Source of the DNA: Zygaena filipendulae
Taxonomy: Eukaryota; Arthropoda; Insecta; Lepidoptera; Zygaenidae
Direction of reading: 5' to 3'
Assembly: GCA_907165275.2 (NCBI GenBank)
Contig: OU015655.1
Location: 5,158,501 to 5,222,500 of the forward strand
DNA: 64,000 nucleotides
The position numbers and the translations under genes are program-made. Positions 1-10,479 of this stretch are shown here, piece by piece (the stretch's first letter is position 1; every line of letters begins with the position of its first letter). The notes beneath the pieces are model-generated. The model had not been told where the DNA came from. It made no database searches and saw only the letters and a list, made by a program, of their open reading frames with translations.

Positions 1-134
1 AAGATTTAATGATAACGGAATAGTATACATGCGTAATTTTTCAGTAACATATTTCTATTCCGTCCGTGTTATCAACTCGAAACTTTCTTTAAAGTGAATT
101 GTGGATTGTAATATACTTTTCTATTTGTTCACAG

Positions 135-241
135 GTAGGTATTTCGAGCATAAACATGGGTTGAACGTTGGATGAGCTATGGAAGAAAATGGTGCTGTTA
201 CATCGACCGTTAAGATAAATGGAGTTGCAAAAAAACACCAG
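135..241 (+). CDS. Candidate first coding exon of an unidentified gene
   Basis: The acceptor TTGTTCACAG ends at 134 and a strong donor CCAG|GTAAGA follows 241. An ATG at 179 opens 21 codons (MEENGAVTSTVKINGVAKKH plus one more residue) that reach the donor in phase 0. Two upstream ATGs lie in the 5' part, one followed at once by a stop. The phase matches the candidate exon at 23716-23808. I do not recognise the product, and coding status rests only on splice signals and phase. Confidence 0.35.
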
Positions 242-984
242 GTAAGAATTTATAAAGATTTATTTACTAAAAGAGCATTACATCTGATAGCGTCTTAATG
301 ATTATGGAATATCTACTTTTTTACAATGTTACGCAAACAAATACTGTAAACAAATTATAAATGTGCTATAATAAATATATTTGCATGTTAACAGGCATTA
401 TCAGTTGTAACACTATATCAAATTTAGTAAAAAAAAATATAAGAACAAGTTATACGTAATTCTGCATTGTCCACAAAGGAAAATAAATAGCAAATTTTCT
501 GGTATAGACTATAGAGTTCCTCAAGCCTCTGATCGACATATTGTTTGTACCTATGAATGCTTTTGGCAATAATACTTATAATATTATATGTTTGTAGAAC
601 CTCTGTTACATGTGTTGCCAAACGAATTTCTTTCTTTTCGTTCTTCTTTTTGCAACGTACGTGTACATCGTTTTATGTTTCCGCAAAGTTTTAAGAAAAT
701 TATAAAATTAGGTATAAATAATCTTGGTTTCCTGTTTTAGGTTTAAGGTGTTTATTTTCTCTTAAAGAATTACTTACATAAATTCACTTACTGAGAAAAC
801 TTCTTTTAACTTAGTAATAATATTTGATAACTGGCACAATAGCGCAACTTTTTCGCGTCAACTTTTACGCGTCAAGTTTTACGCGTCTGTTAAAAACTCA
901 AATACACTTACCTATCTACTTGATCTACTTTTTATTTGATAAAAGCAAAACCAAATAAAGTTTTCGCACCAAACGGGGGAAAAA
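242..984. other. AT-rich intronic stretch without a recognised gene
   Basis: Presumed intron after the candidate exon at 135-241. The only visible pattern is three spaced copies of TTTTACGCGTC-like sequence at 850-890. Confidence 0.5.
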
Positions 985-1525
985 TATTTTTCATCACTCA
1001 TACTCGGAAAGTAGGTCTGAAGTTGCCTGAGAAGCGGGTTGAAAGTAACCATTTTCAGCCCTAGGGAGAATCGCTTTCAACTGACAACTGTCAAATTAAT
1101 ATTAAAAAAAAACTAGGTCTATTTTCACATTTCTATTGAACCATGTTTCAAATTTCTATACAGCCAGCGCGATGTAAAATTGAAATAACGTAAAGTTTAA
1201 GTAGGTATTAATTAAAATAAAATTCACTCACTTTTTCTTAAGCTAATTCCTATTTATATTTTTTTTATTTTCTTAAATTAATACTCAATAATTAAAGAAA
1301 ATATTTTTTTTAGGTCGCCACAATGTAAATAAAAAATACTGGCTGAATAGCTAGCCGGCCAAAGAAAAAGAAATAGGTGGGAAAGTGTCAAGCGACTATC
1401 CGATCTTCACTCATTTTTTCTTTAGCTAATTCCTATTTTTATTTTGACTTTCCTTGCATTCGTAATGAAAAGCACAGTGTTACCCTCGGGAGAAACTTTC
1501 ACCCCTAGGATAACAATGTACTATT
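985..1525 (-). repeat. Dispersed repeat R1, copy 1
   Basis: Reverse complement of 39465-40075 over about 500 bases: shared landmarks include AGCTAATTCCTAT, CACAATGTAAATAAAAAATA and ATACAGCCAGCGCGATGTAA. Noncoding. This copy lacks the 77-base hairpin found in the other. Confidence 0.8.
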
Positions 1526-2059
1526 GCAAAACAGTTGATAGTTTGAGACATTTTTCCCGGAGTATAGTTTTGTGCAAATTAATGGAATCATTTAGATTTT
1601 CATTCATGGGAGTTAGTAGCAGTAGAAACCAATGAATAGCCAAAATTACAAGTTGATTTTGGAACGAAACTTGAACAAAGAGATAAAAAAAGCCAACTTC
1701 AGGGTGGATCAGTTCTTCAGCAAGATTCTGCTCTTTGCCACAAGTCAAGGAAATGTTAAAATATTTCCAGAATAAAAGGTATTAAGGTACCTATTTTAGA
1801 TTCATGGCCGGGGAATTCACCCGATTTGAATCCCATTGAAAATTTGTGGGCCAAAGCTAGTCTAGTCTAGACTGTGCAAAATCGACTCCAAAACAAAGAT
1901 GACCTAAGGCCTAAGCAGTCACTCACGTTTGGTAGGGATCATGATGACAGAATTTCTGAAAAGGTACCTGCCATATAGCGCACTCGTACTTGTATAGTTT
2001 TGTAAAATTATTATTTTAAACTAATAAACGGTTTTGTGTTAAAAAATGCCTATTTTAAA

Positions 2060-2165
2060 AATGTATGTATTTATATTTTCATTAATTTTAAAAAGCAAAA
2101 TATACGTTTCTATTTTTTTTTTATTATCTAAGTGACGGACTTATTAGAATTTTGATTTTCATAAG
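2060..2165 (+). repeat. Fragment of the TGACGTCA MITE family
   Basis: Shares AAAGCAAAATATACGT, TCTAAGTGACGGAC and AGAATTTTGATTTTCA with the right ends of the copies at 60.0 and 61.1 kb. Confidence 0.6.
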
Positions 2166-2697
2166 CCAGCAATGCCTTGCCTTTTACGCATGATATGCAA
2201 TTTCATCATTAATAACATGACAACAATATCTTAAATTATATGCTAGTATAACGTACTTATAGTATTTGCTCGTAGTCTACGTCATGAAATTAAAAAAATT
2301 GGTTATTTGTATTTGCGGCTCGAAGGTATTGTGGTGAATATGTCTTAAATTGGACGCCTGCCAACGAAGTTACTGCGCATTCCTCCCGACCAACCTCCCA
2401 GTGAGTTTTAGTTTAGCATCGTACGAACGAAGCATTGTACATCGTTGTTTCGGTTAATCCTTGTTGTTGGTGGACGATACGAGATGCCCGCAATACATTG
2501 AGTCCATATAAATAGTGACAGAGAGTTACGATGTGACTGGGATATCATGCATGATTTCAGTAAATAAATACAAGTTTTACAAATGCGCAGTGCGGAGAAA
2601 ACCGTCAACTATAGTTTTCAGTTCTAGAACATTCATATTGTTGTAATGTATGCCCTCGTATTCTCATTAAAATAGTATTTTGTACCTTTTTATAGAT

Positions 2698-2880
2698 TAA
2701 TAGCTGCGCCCCGTGGTTTCACTTGCGTGAGTTTCGGAATTCGCACAGGAACTCCAAAGTAGCTAGCTTAATTTACTGGAAAGTAGCGGTCTGCCTCTGC
2801 TACTGCACGCACTCTTATATTCTACTTTTGGTACGGAACCCTAAATGGGCGAAATCCGACACGCACTTGGCCGGTTGTAT
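2698..2880 (+). repeat. SINE-A head plus GGAACCC repeat
   Basis: A degenerate SINE-A head (CTGCGCCCCGTGGTTTCACT) followed by TACGGAACCCTAAATGGGCG, a separate dispersed repeat whose reverse form is seen near 22120. Confidence 0.55.
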
Positions 2881-2949
2881 TATTATTCGCATACTAATTA
2901 TTTTTATACAAAAAGACACCGTCGGAAAAATTAGTATAAATAAATATAC

Positions 2950-3368
2950 TGTTACGTGCTAGGGTTCTTTATTTGGAGTTTAACACTAACTTTACAAAAA
3001 CACTAGGTCTAGGGTGCCTAGGTCTAGGTATCACAGCTTGAAACACTAAACGACTGATCTCGAAGTCCAATAGTCTCGCCAAGGTCGCAGGTAGTCGCAG
3101 GTATCGCTCAAGATTCACTCGTAGTTATCGCTTCGAAAGCTCAAACTGAACTGCCCGTCCGGTTTGGTTGCGCCGTTTATATACCCAACCGAACGGGGCT
3201 CTAGAATGTTCGAGTCCGATGTGTTTTACTAGCCACTCGGCCGAACGTTTCTAGAATAGAACTTCTATCGAATTCGCTACTCCAATGTGTTTGCTTTACA
3301 TTGCGTGTTTTGTATGCATTGCGCGTTTTGCATACATTGCGCGCTATCAATCTAGCTCGACCGCGACA
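2950..3368 (-). repeat. 3' LTR of the Ty3/gypsy element
   Basis: Same length and, by eye, same sequence as 8411-8829. Contains the matching TATATAAA (3176-3183) and AATAAA (2968-2973) on the minus strand. Confidence 0.95.
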
Positions 3369-3381
3369 CTGCCCCCTTCTT
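3369..3381 (-). other. Polypurine tract of the Ty3/gypsy element
   Basis: The minus strand reads AAGAAGGGGGCAG immediately before the 3' LTR, the expected plus-strand primer for reverse transcription. The pol stop codon overlaps it. Confidence 0.85.
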
Positions 3382-6300
3382 AGAGATGCTCGTCCCGAGC
3401 GTCACTATTGCTGCCTTGATAACGTGCTAAGCGGTCGATGTGCACTATTTTGAAAGCTCCCCTTGGTTGACGTTGAATCCGGTACGTCACGTCATTCATC
3501 CGGGTAACAACCTTGTACGGACCTTCCCATCGAGTCTGTAATTTCGGAGATTTTCCTTTTCGACGGATAGGATTGTGTAGCCATACAAGTGATCCCTCCT
3601 CAAAACCACTTGTATTCGCCCTCCGGTCATATCTCGTCTTCATGTTCTCGCTTGACTGCAAACCATGCTCCCGAACCAAAGCATAGACGTCTTGCATCTT
3701 CTCCCGTAGATCGGAGACGTAGTCCTGCATCGATTGGGGGTCATCTGGAGGTCCGCCTGTCAGTAGATCCACTGGTAGCCGTAGTTCTCTACCGAAATTC
3801 ACATACGCTGGGGTCGCCTTCGTGCTCTCATGCTCAGATGTTCTGTAGGCGAGTAGGAACAGCGGTATGAATTTGTCCCAATCTCTCTGGTGTTTATCAA
3901 CCAGTTTCGCCAAATTCCTTTCTAGCGTCTGGTTAAACCTCTCCACCATGCCGTCGGACTGAGGGTGATATGGCGTGGTCCTCGTCTTGTGCATTCCCAA
4001 GATTTTGCACATTTCCTGAAATAGCTGGGATTCGAAGTTCCTTCCTTGATCTGAGTGGATTTCCAAGGGAACACCGAATCGACATATCACTTCCTCAACC
4101 AACTTTGAGGCTACTGTCGCGGCTTCCTGATTAGGTATGGCGAACACTTCCGGCCACTTGGTGAAATAATCCATGACGACCAAGAAGTACTTGTTCCCTG
4201 ACTCGGTCACCGGAAAAGGTCCAGCCACGTCAACAGCAATTCTTTCCCAGGGTGCACCAACATTATAGAGTTGGAGGTTTCCGCGGGTCCTAGTTGACGG
4301 ACCTTTGACTGCAGCACAAGTGGTACATTTGCGGCACCATTCCTGCACATCCTCTCGACAATGAAGCCAGTAGAACCTTTCCCTTACTTTTGTCAATGTT
4401 CTCTTCACGCCAAGATGTCCACCTGAAACCCCATCATGTATTTCACGAAGAACATCTTTCACCCTGGTCCTTGGAACAACTAACTGAAGATGGAACTCTC
4501 TGCCGTTAGGTTTCTCCCATTTTCGGTAAAGTATTCCATTCTGCAGAACAAAGCTGTCCCATTGGGCCCAATAGGCTTTAGTGATAGGCCCAGTGGGCGC
4601 GACCTCAACCCATTTTGGTTTATCCGCACTACGTTTTTTCCAAGCCACGATGAGTCGAACGTCTTCATCATCTTCCTGAGCTTCTCTCATGGCCTCATCT
4701 TGCCACAGTCCCGGAGGGCTCGTTCTCGTAAGCTTAACGATCAGTTCCTTCGACTCCTGTTTGACACAATGCTTACAATCTTCCGGGCATGGTCTTCTTG
4801 AGAGGGCGTCAGCGTTGCCATGGGCCTTCCCACTGCGGTGTTCGGTGACGAAGTCAAACTCCTGGAGTTGTTCGACCCATCTGGCGACTTGACCTTCTGG
4901 ATTCTTAAACTGAAGTAACCACTTCAAGGCGGCGTGATCAGTGCGAAGTGTAAACTGTCTTCCGATGAGGTATTTGTTGAAGTGTTGCAGCGTCTTTACC
5001 ACGGCCAAGAGTTCTCTCCTTGTCACGCAGTAGTTCCGTTCAGGTTTCGACAATGATTTGCTAAAATAAGCAATCACGACTTCTCTATCGCCTTGTTTTT
5101 GAGACAAAACACCACCGATCGCCGTGTTGCTAGCATCCGTGTCGACAATGAACTGGCCGCAAGTCTGAGGGTAGCCTAAGATCGGTGTTTCACACAAACA
5201 CTGCCTCAATTTTCGGAAGGCTTCTTCGCAGCTCTCATCCCAACAGAATGGCTGTTTCTCTTCAGTCAGGCGATGCAACGGTTTGGCGATTTCGGAAAAT
5301 CCTTTAACAAATCGCCTGTAGTACGAGCACAGTCCCAGGAAGGCTCGCACTTCCGTCTTATCTCTGGGAGTTGGCCACTTCTGTACTGCTTCAATTTTCT
5401 CCGGGTCAGTCTGGATTCCCTCGCTGGTGATTACGTGGCCAAGGTAATTGACTTTATTGCTAAACAGATGGCACTTCCTCGGGTTCAGTTTTAAGTTGGC
5501 ACCTCGTATTTTTCCGAAGACTTGCTCCAAATTCCGCAGGTGATCTTCAAAGTCTCGACCCATGATGATGACGTCATCCAGATAGACTAGGCAGGCGTCT
5601 CCCACTAACCCTGCCAGTACACACTCCATGAGACGCTCAAAGGTAGCTGGCGCGTTGCACAATCCGAAAGGCATAACGTTAAACTGCCATAACCCTTTGC
5701 CAGTTGTAAATGCTGTCTTCTCTTTGTCTTTCGGATGGATTTCCACCTGCCAATAGCCAGATTTCAGGTCCAAGGTCGAGAACCATTGCATACCACTCAG
5801 GGTATCCAAGGTATCGTCGATACGTGGCAGTGGATAGCTGTCTTTCTTTGTGACATCATTCAACCGTCGATAATCTACACAGAACCGCGTGCTACCATCT
5901 TTCTTCTTCACCAAGACCACAGGCGAACACCACGGACTTGCAGATGGTTCTATGATCTTATTCCTTCTCATATCCTCTACCATGTCTTGCACTTCACTTT
6001 CCTTAGCGATTGGGATTCGCCTTGCTCGCTGCCGAATAGGTCTTTCGTTCCCGGTGTCGATTCTGTGTTGAACTAACGACGTCCTTCCAAGATCTGCTTC
6101 CTGGGAAGAGAAGATATCTGCGTAGCGCAACAGCATTTTCTTGGCTTTGAAGCTCTGTGAATAGGTCAGATTGTTCTTACAGCCGTCAAGAAGTTCTGTA
6201 ATAGTAGACTCATTCTTGGTTTTGGACGCATCTACTATCGGCGTTGATTGACATTGTTTTACCCAGACAGCTTCCTCGCATTGTCCAACAACTTCACCCT

Positions 6301-6928
6301 TATTTAAGGTAACCTCGTGGTTCTCCAGATTCACGACTCTTATTACTGCAGTATTGGTTCCTCTCACAAGGGTTCTTGCTGTCAGGAGTCTCCGAGCCGA
6401 TGTTTTGTTTGGTATATCTTCAATCAACACACATCTTGGCTTATTGTTTTTAGCTGATGGCAGCTTCACCTCTACTTGAGTTTGTGCTCGTCCAGGTATG
6501 ACAACTTTGTTTAGGCAAGTCACTTTTCCAGTGGGACCTCCAAGTATCAATATCTCCTCGTTGCCGCACTTGAAAACACTGTTAGTGACGTCAATTCTGC
6601 AGTTATGTTTCTTCATGAAGTCCAGGCCCAAAATGCACTCGTCGATAATTTCAGCCACGATGACGTTGTGAGTGTACGGTACTTCTCCCACATACATTGT
6701 GACTGATATTTCCCCCAGGACGGGTATTGGCTGACCGGAGGCGGAAAGAAGCCGACAATCGACATTCTTGCGTCCCAACGCACCTTTCACCATGTCCGGC
6801 TGAACTATCGTCCTAGAGGCTCCGGTGTCTATCGTCATTTTGCAGTCTTTCCCATTAACCGTGCCGCATATCGATAGACTGTTCCCATTGCACGCCTGTG
6901 GGATGACCATTGCTGGGGCTTCTTTCAC
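3380..6928 (-). CDS. pol: pol of the Ty3/gypsy element (PR-RT-RNaseH-IN)
   Basis: About 1182 codons, intact. Order: aspartic protease (IDTGAS near residue 34), reverse transcriptase (FCVDYRRLND, LDLKSGYWQ, YLDDV), RNase H (DTDAS, TRRELLAV, RTDHAALKWL), integrase with an H-H-C-C zinc region (GGHLGVKRT, CRKCTTC) and catalytic D-D-E blocks (AVDVAGP, HSDQGRNFE, MVERFNQTLE). The frame is -1 relative to gag and stays open back across the gag stop, so it is probably made as a fusion by frameshifting rather than from its own ATG. RT before integrase identifies Ty3/gypsy as opposed to copia. Confidence 0.95.
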   Translation of the reverse strand: MKEAPAMVIPQACNGNSLSICGTVNGKDCKMTIDTGASRTIVQPDMVKGALGRKNVDCRLLSASGQPIPVLGEISVTMYVGEVPYTHNVIVAEIIDECILGLDFMKKHNCRIDVTNSVFKCGNEEILILGGPTGKVTCLNKVVIPGRAQTQVEVKLPSAKNNKPRCVLIEDIPNKTSARRLLTARTLVRGTNTAVIRVVNLENHEVTLNKGEVVGQCEEAVWVKQCQSTPIVDASKTKNESTITELLDGCKNNLTYSQSFKAKKMLLRYADIFSSQEADLGRTSLVQHRIDTGNERPIRQRARRIPIAKESEVQDMVEDMRRNKIIEPSASPWCSPVVLVKKKDGSTRFCVDYRRLNDVTKKDSYPLPRIDDTLDTLSGMQWFSTLDLKSGYWQVEIHPKDKEKTAFTTGKGLWQFNVMPFGLCNAPATFERLMECVLAGLVGDACLVYLDDVIIMGRDFEDHLRNLEQVFGKIRGANLKLNPRKCHLFSNKVNYLGHVITSEGIQTDPEKIEAVQKWPTPRDKTEVRAFLGLCSYYRRFVKGFSEIAKPLHRLTEEKQPFCWDESCEEAFRKLRQCLCETPILGYPQTCGQFIVDTDASNTAIGGVLSQKQGDREVVIAYFSKSLSKPERNYCVTRRELLAVVKTLQHFNKYLIGRQFTLRTDHAALKWLLQFKNPEGQVARWVEQLQEFDFVTEHRSGKAHGNADALSRRPCPEDCKHCVKQESKELIVKLTRTSPPGLWQDEAMREAQEDDEDVRLIVAWKKRSADKPKWVEVAPTGPITKAYWAQWDSFVLQNGILYRKWEKPNGREFHLQLVVPRTRVKDVLREIHDGVSGGHLGVKRTLTKVRERFYWLHCREDVQEWCRKCTTCAAVKGPSTRTRGNLQLYNVGAPWERIAVDVAGPFPVTESGNKYFLVVMDYFTKWPEVFAIPNQEAATVASKLVEEVICRFGVPLEIHSDQGRNFESQLFQEMCKILGMHKTRTTPYHPQSDGMVERFNQTLERNLAKLVDKHQRDWDKFIPLFLLAYRTSEHESTKATPAYVNFGRELRLPVDLLTGGPPDDPQSMQDYVSDLREKMQDVYALVREHGLQSSENMKTRYDRRANTSGFEEGSLVWLHNPIRRKGKSPKLQTRWEGPYKVVTRMNDVTYRIQRQPRGAFKIVHIDRLARYQGSNSDARDEHL

Positions 6929-6960
6929 GCCAGCCAGTACCCGCCCCTTAGTCCTGGCTG

Positions 6961-8112
6961 TTACTCGTTTCCCTGACTCCCGATAGAGGACGGAGTCTCC
7001 TGCCTCTTTGTCAGTTCATCAAGTTGTTTCTGCAGCTTGATGATTTTTTCTGTCACCTCATCCTTCTTCGGGCAGGAAAACTGCAGGTGGCCTCGTTCAC
7101 CGCATTTGTAGCACAAGGATCCAGTCTTTTTTAGGGGTGCCTTAATTACCTTAATCTCTTCAGTGACTTCCCGCAGCTTATGCGCACGCACATCTCGCCG
7201 CACTGCTTCAACTTCCAGGGCATGTGCCAGGGCATCCTTCAGCGAGGCATGATGACGAAGCCCCACTGCAGCCCTTATCTCCATGTCCCGGATGCCATCG
7301 ACGAAGGCTTGCAAAATGTTTGCGTCCACCATCTTGGTGTCAGCCGTCGGGTGCGCTTTGCGGACAAGCTTCTCAACCTCCAGTGCCCACTGTTGTAGTC
7401 CTTCTCCTGGACGCTGGACTCGATCTCGTAACTGGGCCCGGAACACGTGTTCAAGATGGCGCTCCCCATATCTAGATTCAAGGGCCTCCATCAGTTCCTT
7501 GAAGCCACTTCCTGAGCTAGGCAGTGCCTCTAAGACAGACAATGCTGAGCCCCTGAGCGCCACAGTGAGAGCTGTCAGGCTCTGCTCATCCGTCCACCCA
7601 TTAGCAGTAGCGACGGTCTGGAACTGCTGCCGGTACGCGGGCCAAGACGTAGTTCCGTCGTAAGGTGGCACCTTAACTCTTGGTCCCTGGACTACGGCGA
7701 CGGCTCCACTTGATGTGATTCCTTCAGTTTTAAGACGCAGTACTTCTTTTTGTAGTCCAGAGAAACCAGTCTCCAGTCCCGTGACCCGCTCCTCTACCGA
7801 ATCGACGTCTTCACGGAGTTGCTTCACCACATTGCTGACCTTATCAACGGCCGCCAAAACGGTTTGGAGATGTAGTTCGGCACACTCCTTTTGTTCTTCA
7901 CGCATGACGTTTAGTCTCTGGTGCATACCCTTGTTCATGCTCTCCATCATCTTCACCAAGCCACATATATCCAGAGCAGACGCGTCCGCCGTTCGTGTAG
8001 TAGTCGTAGCCCGGACGTGCTCAGTGGGCGTGGTTGAGTAGGCGGGGCTAGTGGGCGGGGCTTCGATGGTGGGCGTGGTCAAGTGGGTGGGGCTTGGGAT
8101 GGGCGTGGTCAA
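6961..8112 (-). CDS. gag: gag of the Ty3/gypsy element
   Basis: 383 codons from the first ATG in this frame. A Pro/Thr-rich start is followed by a coiled-coil-like stretch, a capsid-like retrotransposon gag region (about 145-300) and one CCHC zinc knuckle (CYKCGERGHLQFSC, C-x2-C-x4-H-x4-C) near residue 340. The protein packages element RNA. The true start is uncertain: a frame with similar PT-rich content runs from 8389 to a stop at 8159 in another phase, so the N-terminal minisatellite region seems frame-shifted relative to the rest. A GGGAAAC site lies just before the gag stop. Confidence 0.9.
   Translation of the reverse strand: MTTPIPSPTHLTTPTIEAPPTSPAYSTTPTEHVRATTTTRTADASALDICGLVKMMESMNKGMHQRLNVMREEQKECAELHLQTVLAAVDKVSNVVKQLREDVDSVEERVTGLETGFSGLQKEVLRLKTEGITSSGAVAVVQGPRVKVPPYDGTTSWPAYRQQFQTVATANGWTDEQSLTALTVALRGSALSVLEALPSSGSGFKELMEALESRYGERHLEHVFRAQLRDRVQRPGEGLQQWALEVEKLVRKAHPTADTKMVDANILQAFVDGIRDMEIRAAVGLRHHASLKDALAHALEVEAVRRDVRAHKLREVTEEIKVIKAPLKKTGSLCYKCGERGHLQFSCPKKDEVTEKIIKLQKQLDELTKRQETPSSIGSQGNE
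6967..6973 (-). promoter_or_regulatory. -1 ribosomal frameshift slippery heptamer
   Basis: The minus strand reads G GGA AAC in the gag frame, two codons before the TAA at 6961-6963. This is the canonical X XXY YYZ form. A shift here enters the pol frame, which is open from this point. Confidence 0.7.
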
Positions 8113-8330
8113 GTGGGCGGGGCCGAGGCCCAGGACATGTGGGCCAGTGGGCGGGGCCTCAGTGATGGGCGGGGCCAGTGGGCGTGGTCAGGTCGGTAGG
8201 CGGGGCCTCTATGGTGGATGGGCCCTGGTGGGCGGGGCCAGTAGGCGTGGCCCGATGGCCAGTGGGCGTGGCCCGATGGCCAGTGGGCGTGGCCTGGCGG
8301 GTTGCAGGCGTAGCCCCCGCAGCACGTTGT
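8030..8330 (-). repeat. GC-rich minisatellite in the gag leader
   Basis: About a dozen imperfect copies of a 15-25-base unit containing GTGGGCGTGG or GTGGGCGGGGC on the plus strand. On the minus strand all three frames are Pro/Thr/His-rich. Copy-number slippage explains the loss of frame between 8159 and 8112. Confidence 0.8.
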
Positions 8331-8391
8331 GCCCTCGTCCTGACGCCTTCCTCGGTGATATCTTCCCTCGGAGTTAGTGGCATCTCCAAAT

Positions 8392-8409
8392 TTCACTTCC
8401 GACACCAAA
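8392..8409 (-). other. Primer binding site of the Ty3/gypsy element
   Basis: Directly inside the 5' LTR the minus strand reads TTTGGTGTCGGAAGTGAA. TGGTGTCGGAAGTG resembles the complement of a tRNA 3' end of the leucine type (inference from recollection; the tRNA was not searched). Confidence 0.7.
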
Positions 8410-8410
8410 T

Positions 8411-8829
8411 TGTTACGTGCTAGGGTTCTTTATTTGGAGTTTAACACTAACTTTACAAAAACACTAGGTCTAGGGTGCCTAGGTCTAGGTATCACAGCTT
8501 GAAACACTAAACGACTGATCTCGAAGTCCAATAGTCTCGCCAAGGTCGCAGGTAGTCGCAGGTATCGCTCAAGATTCACTCGTAGTTATCGCTTCGAAAG
8601 CTCAAACTGAACTGCCCGTCCGGTTTGGTTGCGCCGTTTATATACCCAACCGAACGGGGCTCTAGAATGTTCGAGTCCGATGTGTTTTACTAGCCACTCG
8701 GCCGAACGTTTCTAGAATAGAACTTCTATCGAATTCGCTACTCCAATGTGTTTGCTTTACATTGCGTGTTTTGTATGCATTGCGCGTTTTGCATACATTG
8801 CGCGCTATCAATCTAGCTCGACCGCGACA
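8411..8829 (-). repeat. 5' LTR of the Ty3/gypsy element
   Basis: 419 bases, TGTTACG...CGCGACA on the plus strand. In element orientation it carries TATATAAA at 8637-8644 and a polyadenylation AATAAA at 8429-8434, consistent with U3-R-U5 function. Confidence 0.95.
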
Positions 8830-9534
8830 ATACTTATTTACTATTTAATTTAGTTAGTTATTTGGTTATTTTGTATAATTTATATACTTATTATATAATA
8901 TATACATCATTAATTAATTAAATTCATTTCAAATAATATTTTATTGTTGTGACTCGATTATGCCATTATAATCTCACTTTCTTGCTCTTGCACGGGGAGA
9001 TTAGAAAAGATTACTGTTCATTATTTATGCTCCTACCAGGAAGCCTCACCAGGAACTCCTCTTTCTATTTTAATTGCACTCATTGTTGTAAAATTATAAT
9101 TATGACCCCACCCGGAAGCAGTGGTAATAATATAGCATGTTATAGCAATGAAAATAGGCAAGTACGTAGGTACATAACAATAATCTTTCTGATCTTTAAC
9201 TATCAAACTTCTTAAGGTATAAATTCCAAAGGAAAAGTAGAATGGTTTTTTCTGTATACATACACATCAAAAGTGTCTAGGGATCAAGTGCATTTTTTGC
9301 TATAAAAAGAAACCCAATTAATTTAAATCTAATCTAATCTAATCTTCTAGGCCAGTCGCCTACCTTATTTCCCAAATTTAAATTAACAACTAATCCCCAC
9401 ATTTTGAATAAATTAAGAAAAATTTAATTTTTTGTAAGATGTGAGAAATTGAACCAATTCCAAGTCGACAATAAAATGGCAAAAAAAGGCAAAGACAGGG
9501 GTTTTTGAAACTTTTATTGTAATGAATAAACAAA

Positions 9535-10446
9535 TTAATAATCTGTGTTCCTTCCATTGACACGAATCATACATTCGCAGCGATTTGGTATGCTTAAAAT
9601 CATTTCTTCAAAATCACTTTGAGGAATGGCCACCCACGTTCTTTGTAAGAAGGAAAAAAGTTGTTGTGGGGTATTTACGGCGTCCATACTCGGCATAGCT
9701 CTTCTTTGGAGTATATTCCATGCGTGCTCAGTAGGATTTAAGTCTGGTGATTGAGCAGGCCACGGCAGGACGTTGATATCAGCATTGGCAAGAGTGCGTG
9801 TTACGACTCCAGCAGTGTGTGGAGGTGGATGTGCATTGTCGTGCATAAGTTGAAATGAATCACCCAACTGGCTTCGCAAAGGGATGATTACGTCTGAAAT
9901 AATCCTCGTCGCATAAATCTGAGCATTAAGGTTGCCCCTGATCCAAATGAAATCGGTTCTTCCACCGATCCAAATACTGGCACAAACCATAATGGTTCCC
10001 CCTCCATATGGATGAACTTCCTGACAGAATTTCAATCGTTCTTGACGTCCAGAGCTTCTTCAAACTGATGTACGTCTTGTATCCGACCTCATACCGAAAC
10101 GAGATTCATCGGAATAGCAAAAACCACGCCAGTCTTCTTCTTCCCAATTACTGTGTTCGCGAGCCCATTTTAAACGGGCTCTACGATTGCGAGGCGCTGT
10201 TGGTGGAACTCTCAGAGGCTTTCGGGATCGCAGACCCACTTCTCGTAAACGATTACGTATGGTTTGATCGCTTATCAGTAAGCCTGAAGCGCTGTGAAGC
10301 CTCGTAGCTATCATCATGGCGGCCATAGTACGATTTCTTCGCGCTGTATTCTGGATATACCGGTCCTGTCTTCGAGTGGTGATACGAGTTCGCCCTCCAT
10401 GTCGCTCGGCCACACTGTTCGTGATGCGATAGCGTGGCATAAGCAT
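9535..10446 (-). pseudogene. Tc1/mariner-type transposase, N-terminally truncated with one in-frame stop
   Basis: Two blocks in the same frame (10060-10446 and 9535-10035) are separated only by a TGA at 10060-10062. The catalytic triad survives: YSDESRF, MHDNAHPPPHTAG and PDLNPTEHAW. The paired/HTH N-terminus is mostly missing upstream of 10446. Spacing between the second D and the E is 36 residues, two more than the usual 34, because of extra prolines after HDNAH. Terminal inverted repeats were not found, so it is probably immobile. Confidence 0.88.
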
Positions 10447-10479
10447 CTTGAACGAGGCGTTGTAAGAAACGAACTTTTT

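Larger units (their letters stand above)
2950..8829 (-). mobile_element. Complete Ty3/gypsy LTR retrotransposon (env-less)
   Basis: A 5880-bp element on the minus strand with TG...CA 419-bp LTRs, a 4-bp target duplication ATAC (2946-2949 and 8830-8833), a primer binding site next to the 5' LTR, a polypurine tract next to the 3' LTR, gag, and a pol with protease, reverse transcriptase, RNase H and integrase in Ty3 order. No envelope ORF fits: only about 12 bases lie between pol and the 3' LTR. The LTRs look identical base for base, so insertion is recent. Lineage within Ty3/gypsy not assigned. Confidence 0.96.

Noticed and set aside
3369..3380. Envelope gene of the gypsy element (errantivirus)
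   Set aside because: There is no space between pol and the 3' LTR, so the element is a plain LTR retrotransposon.
3589..6076. Plus-strand open frames of 60-113 codons across the gypsy element
   Set aside because: They are antisense to an intact pol frame with all catalytic motifs.
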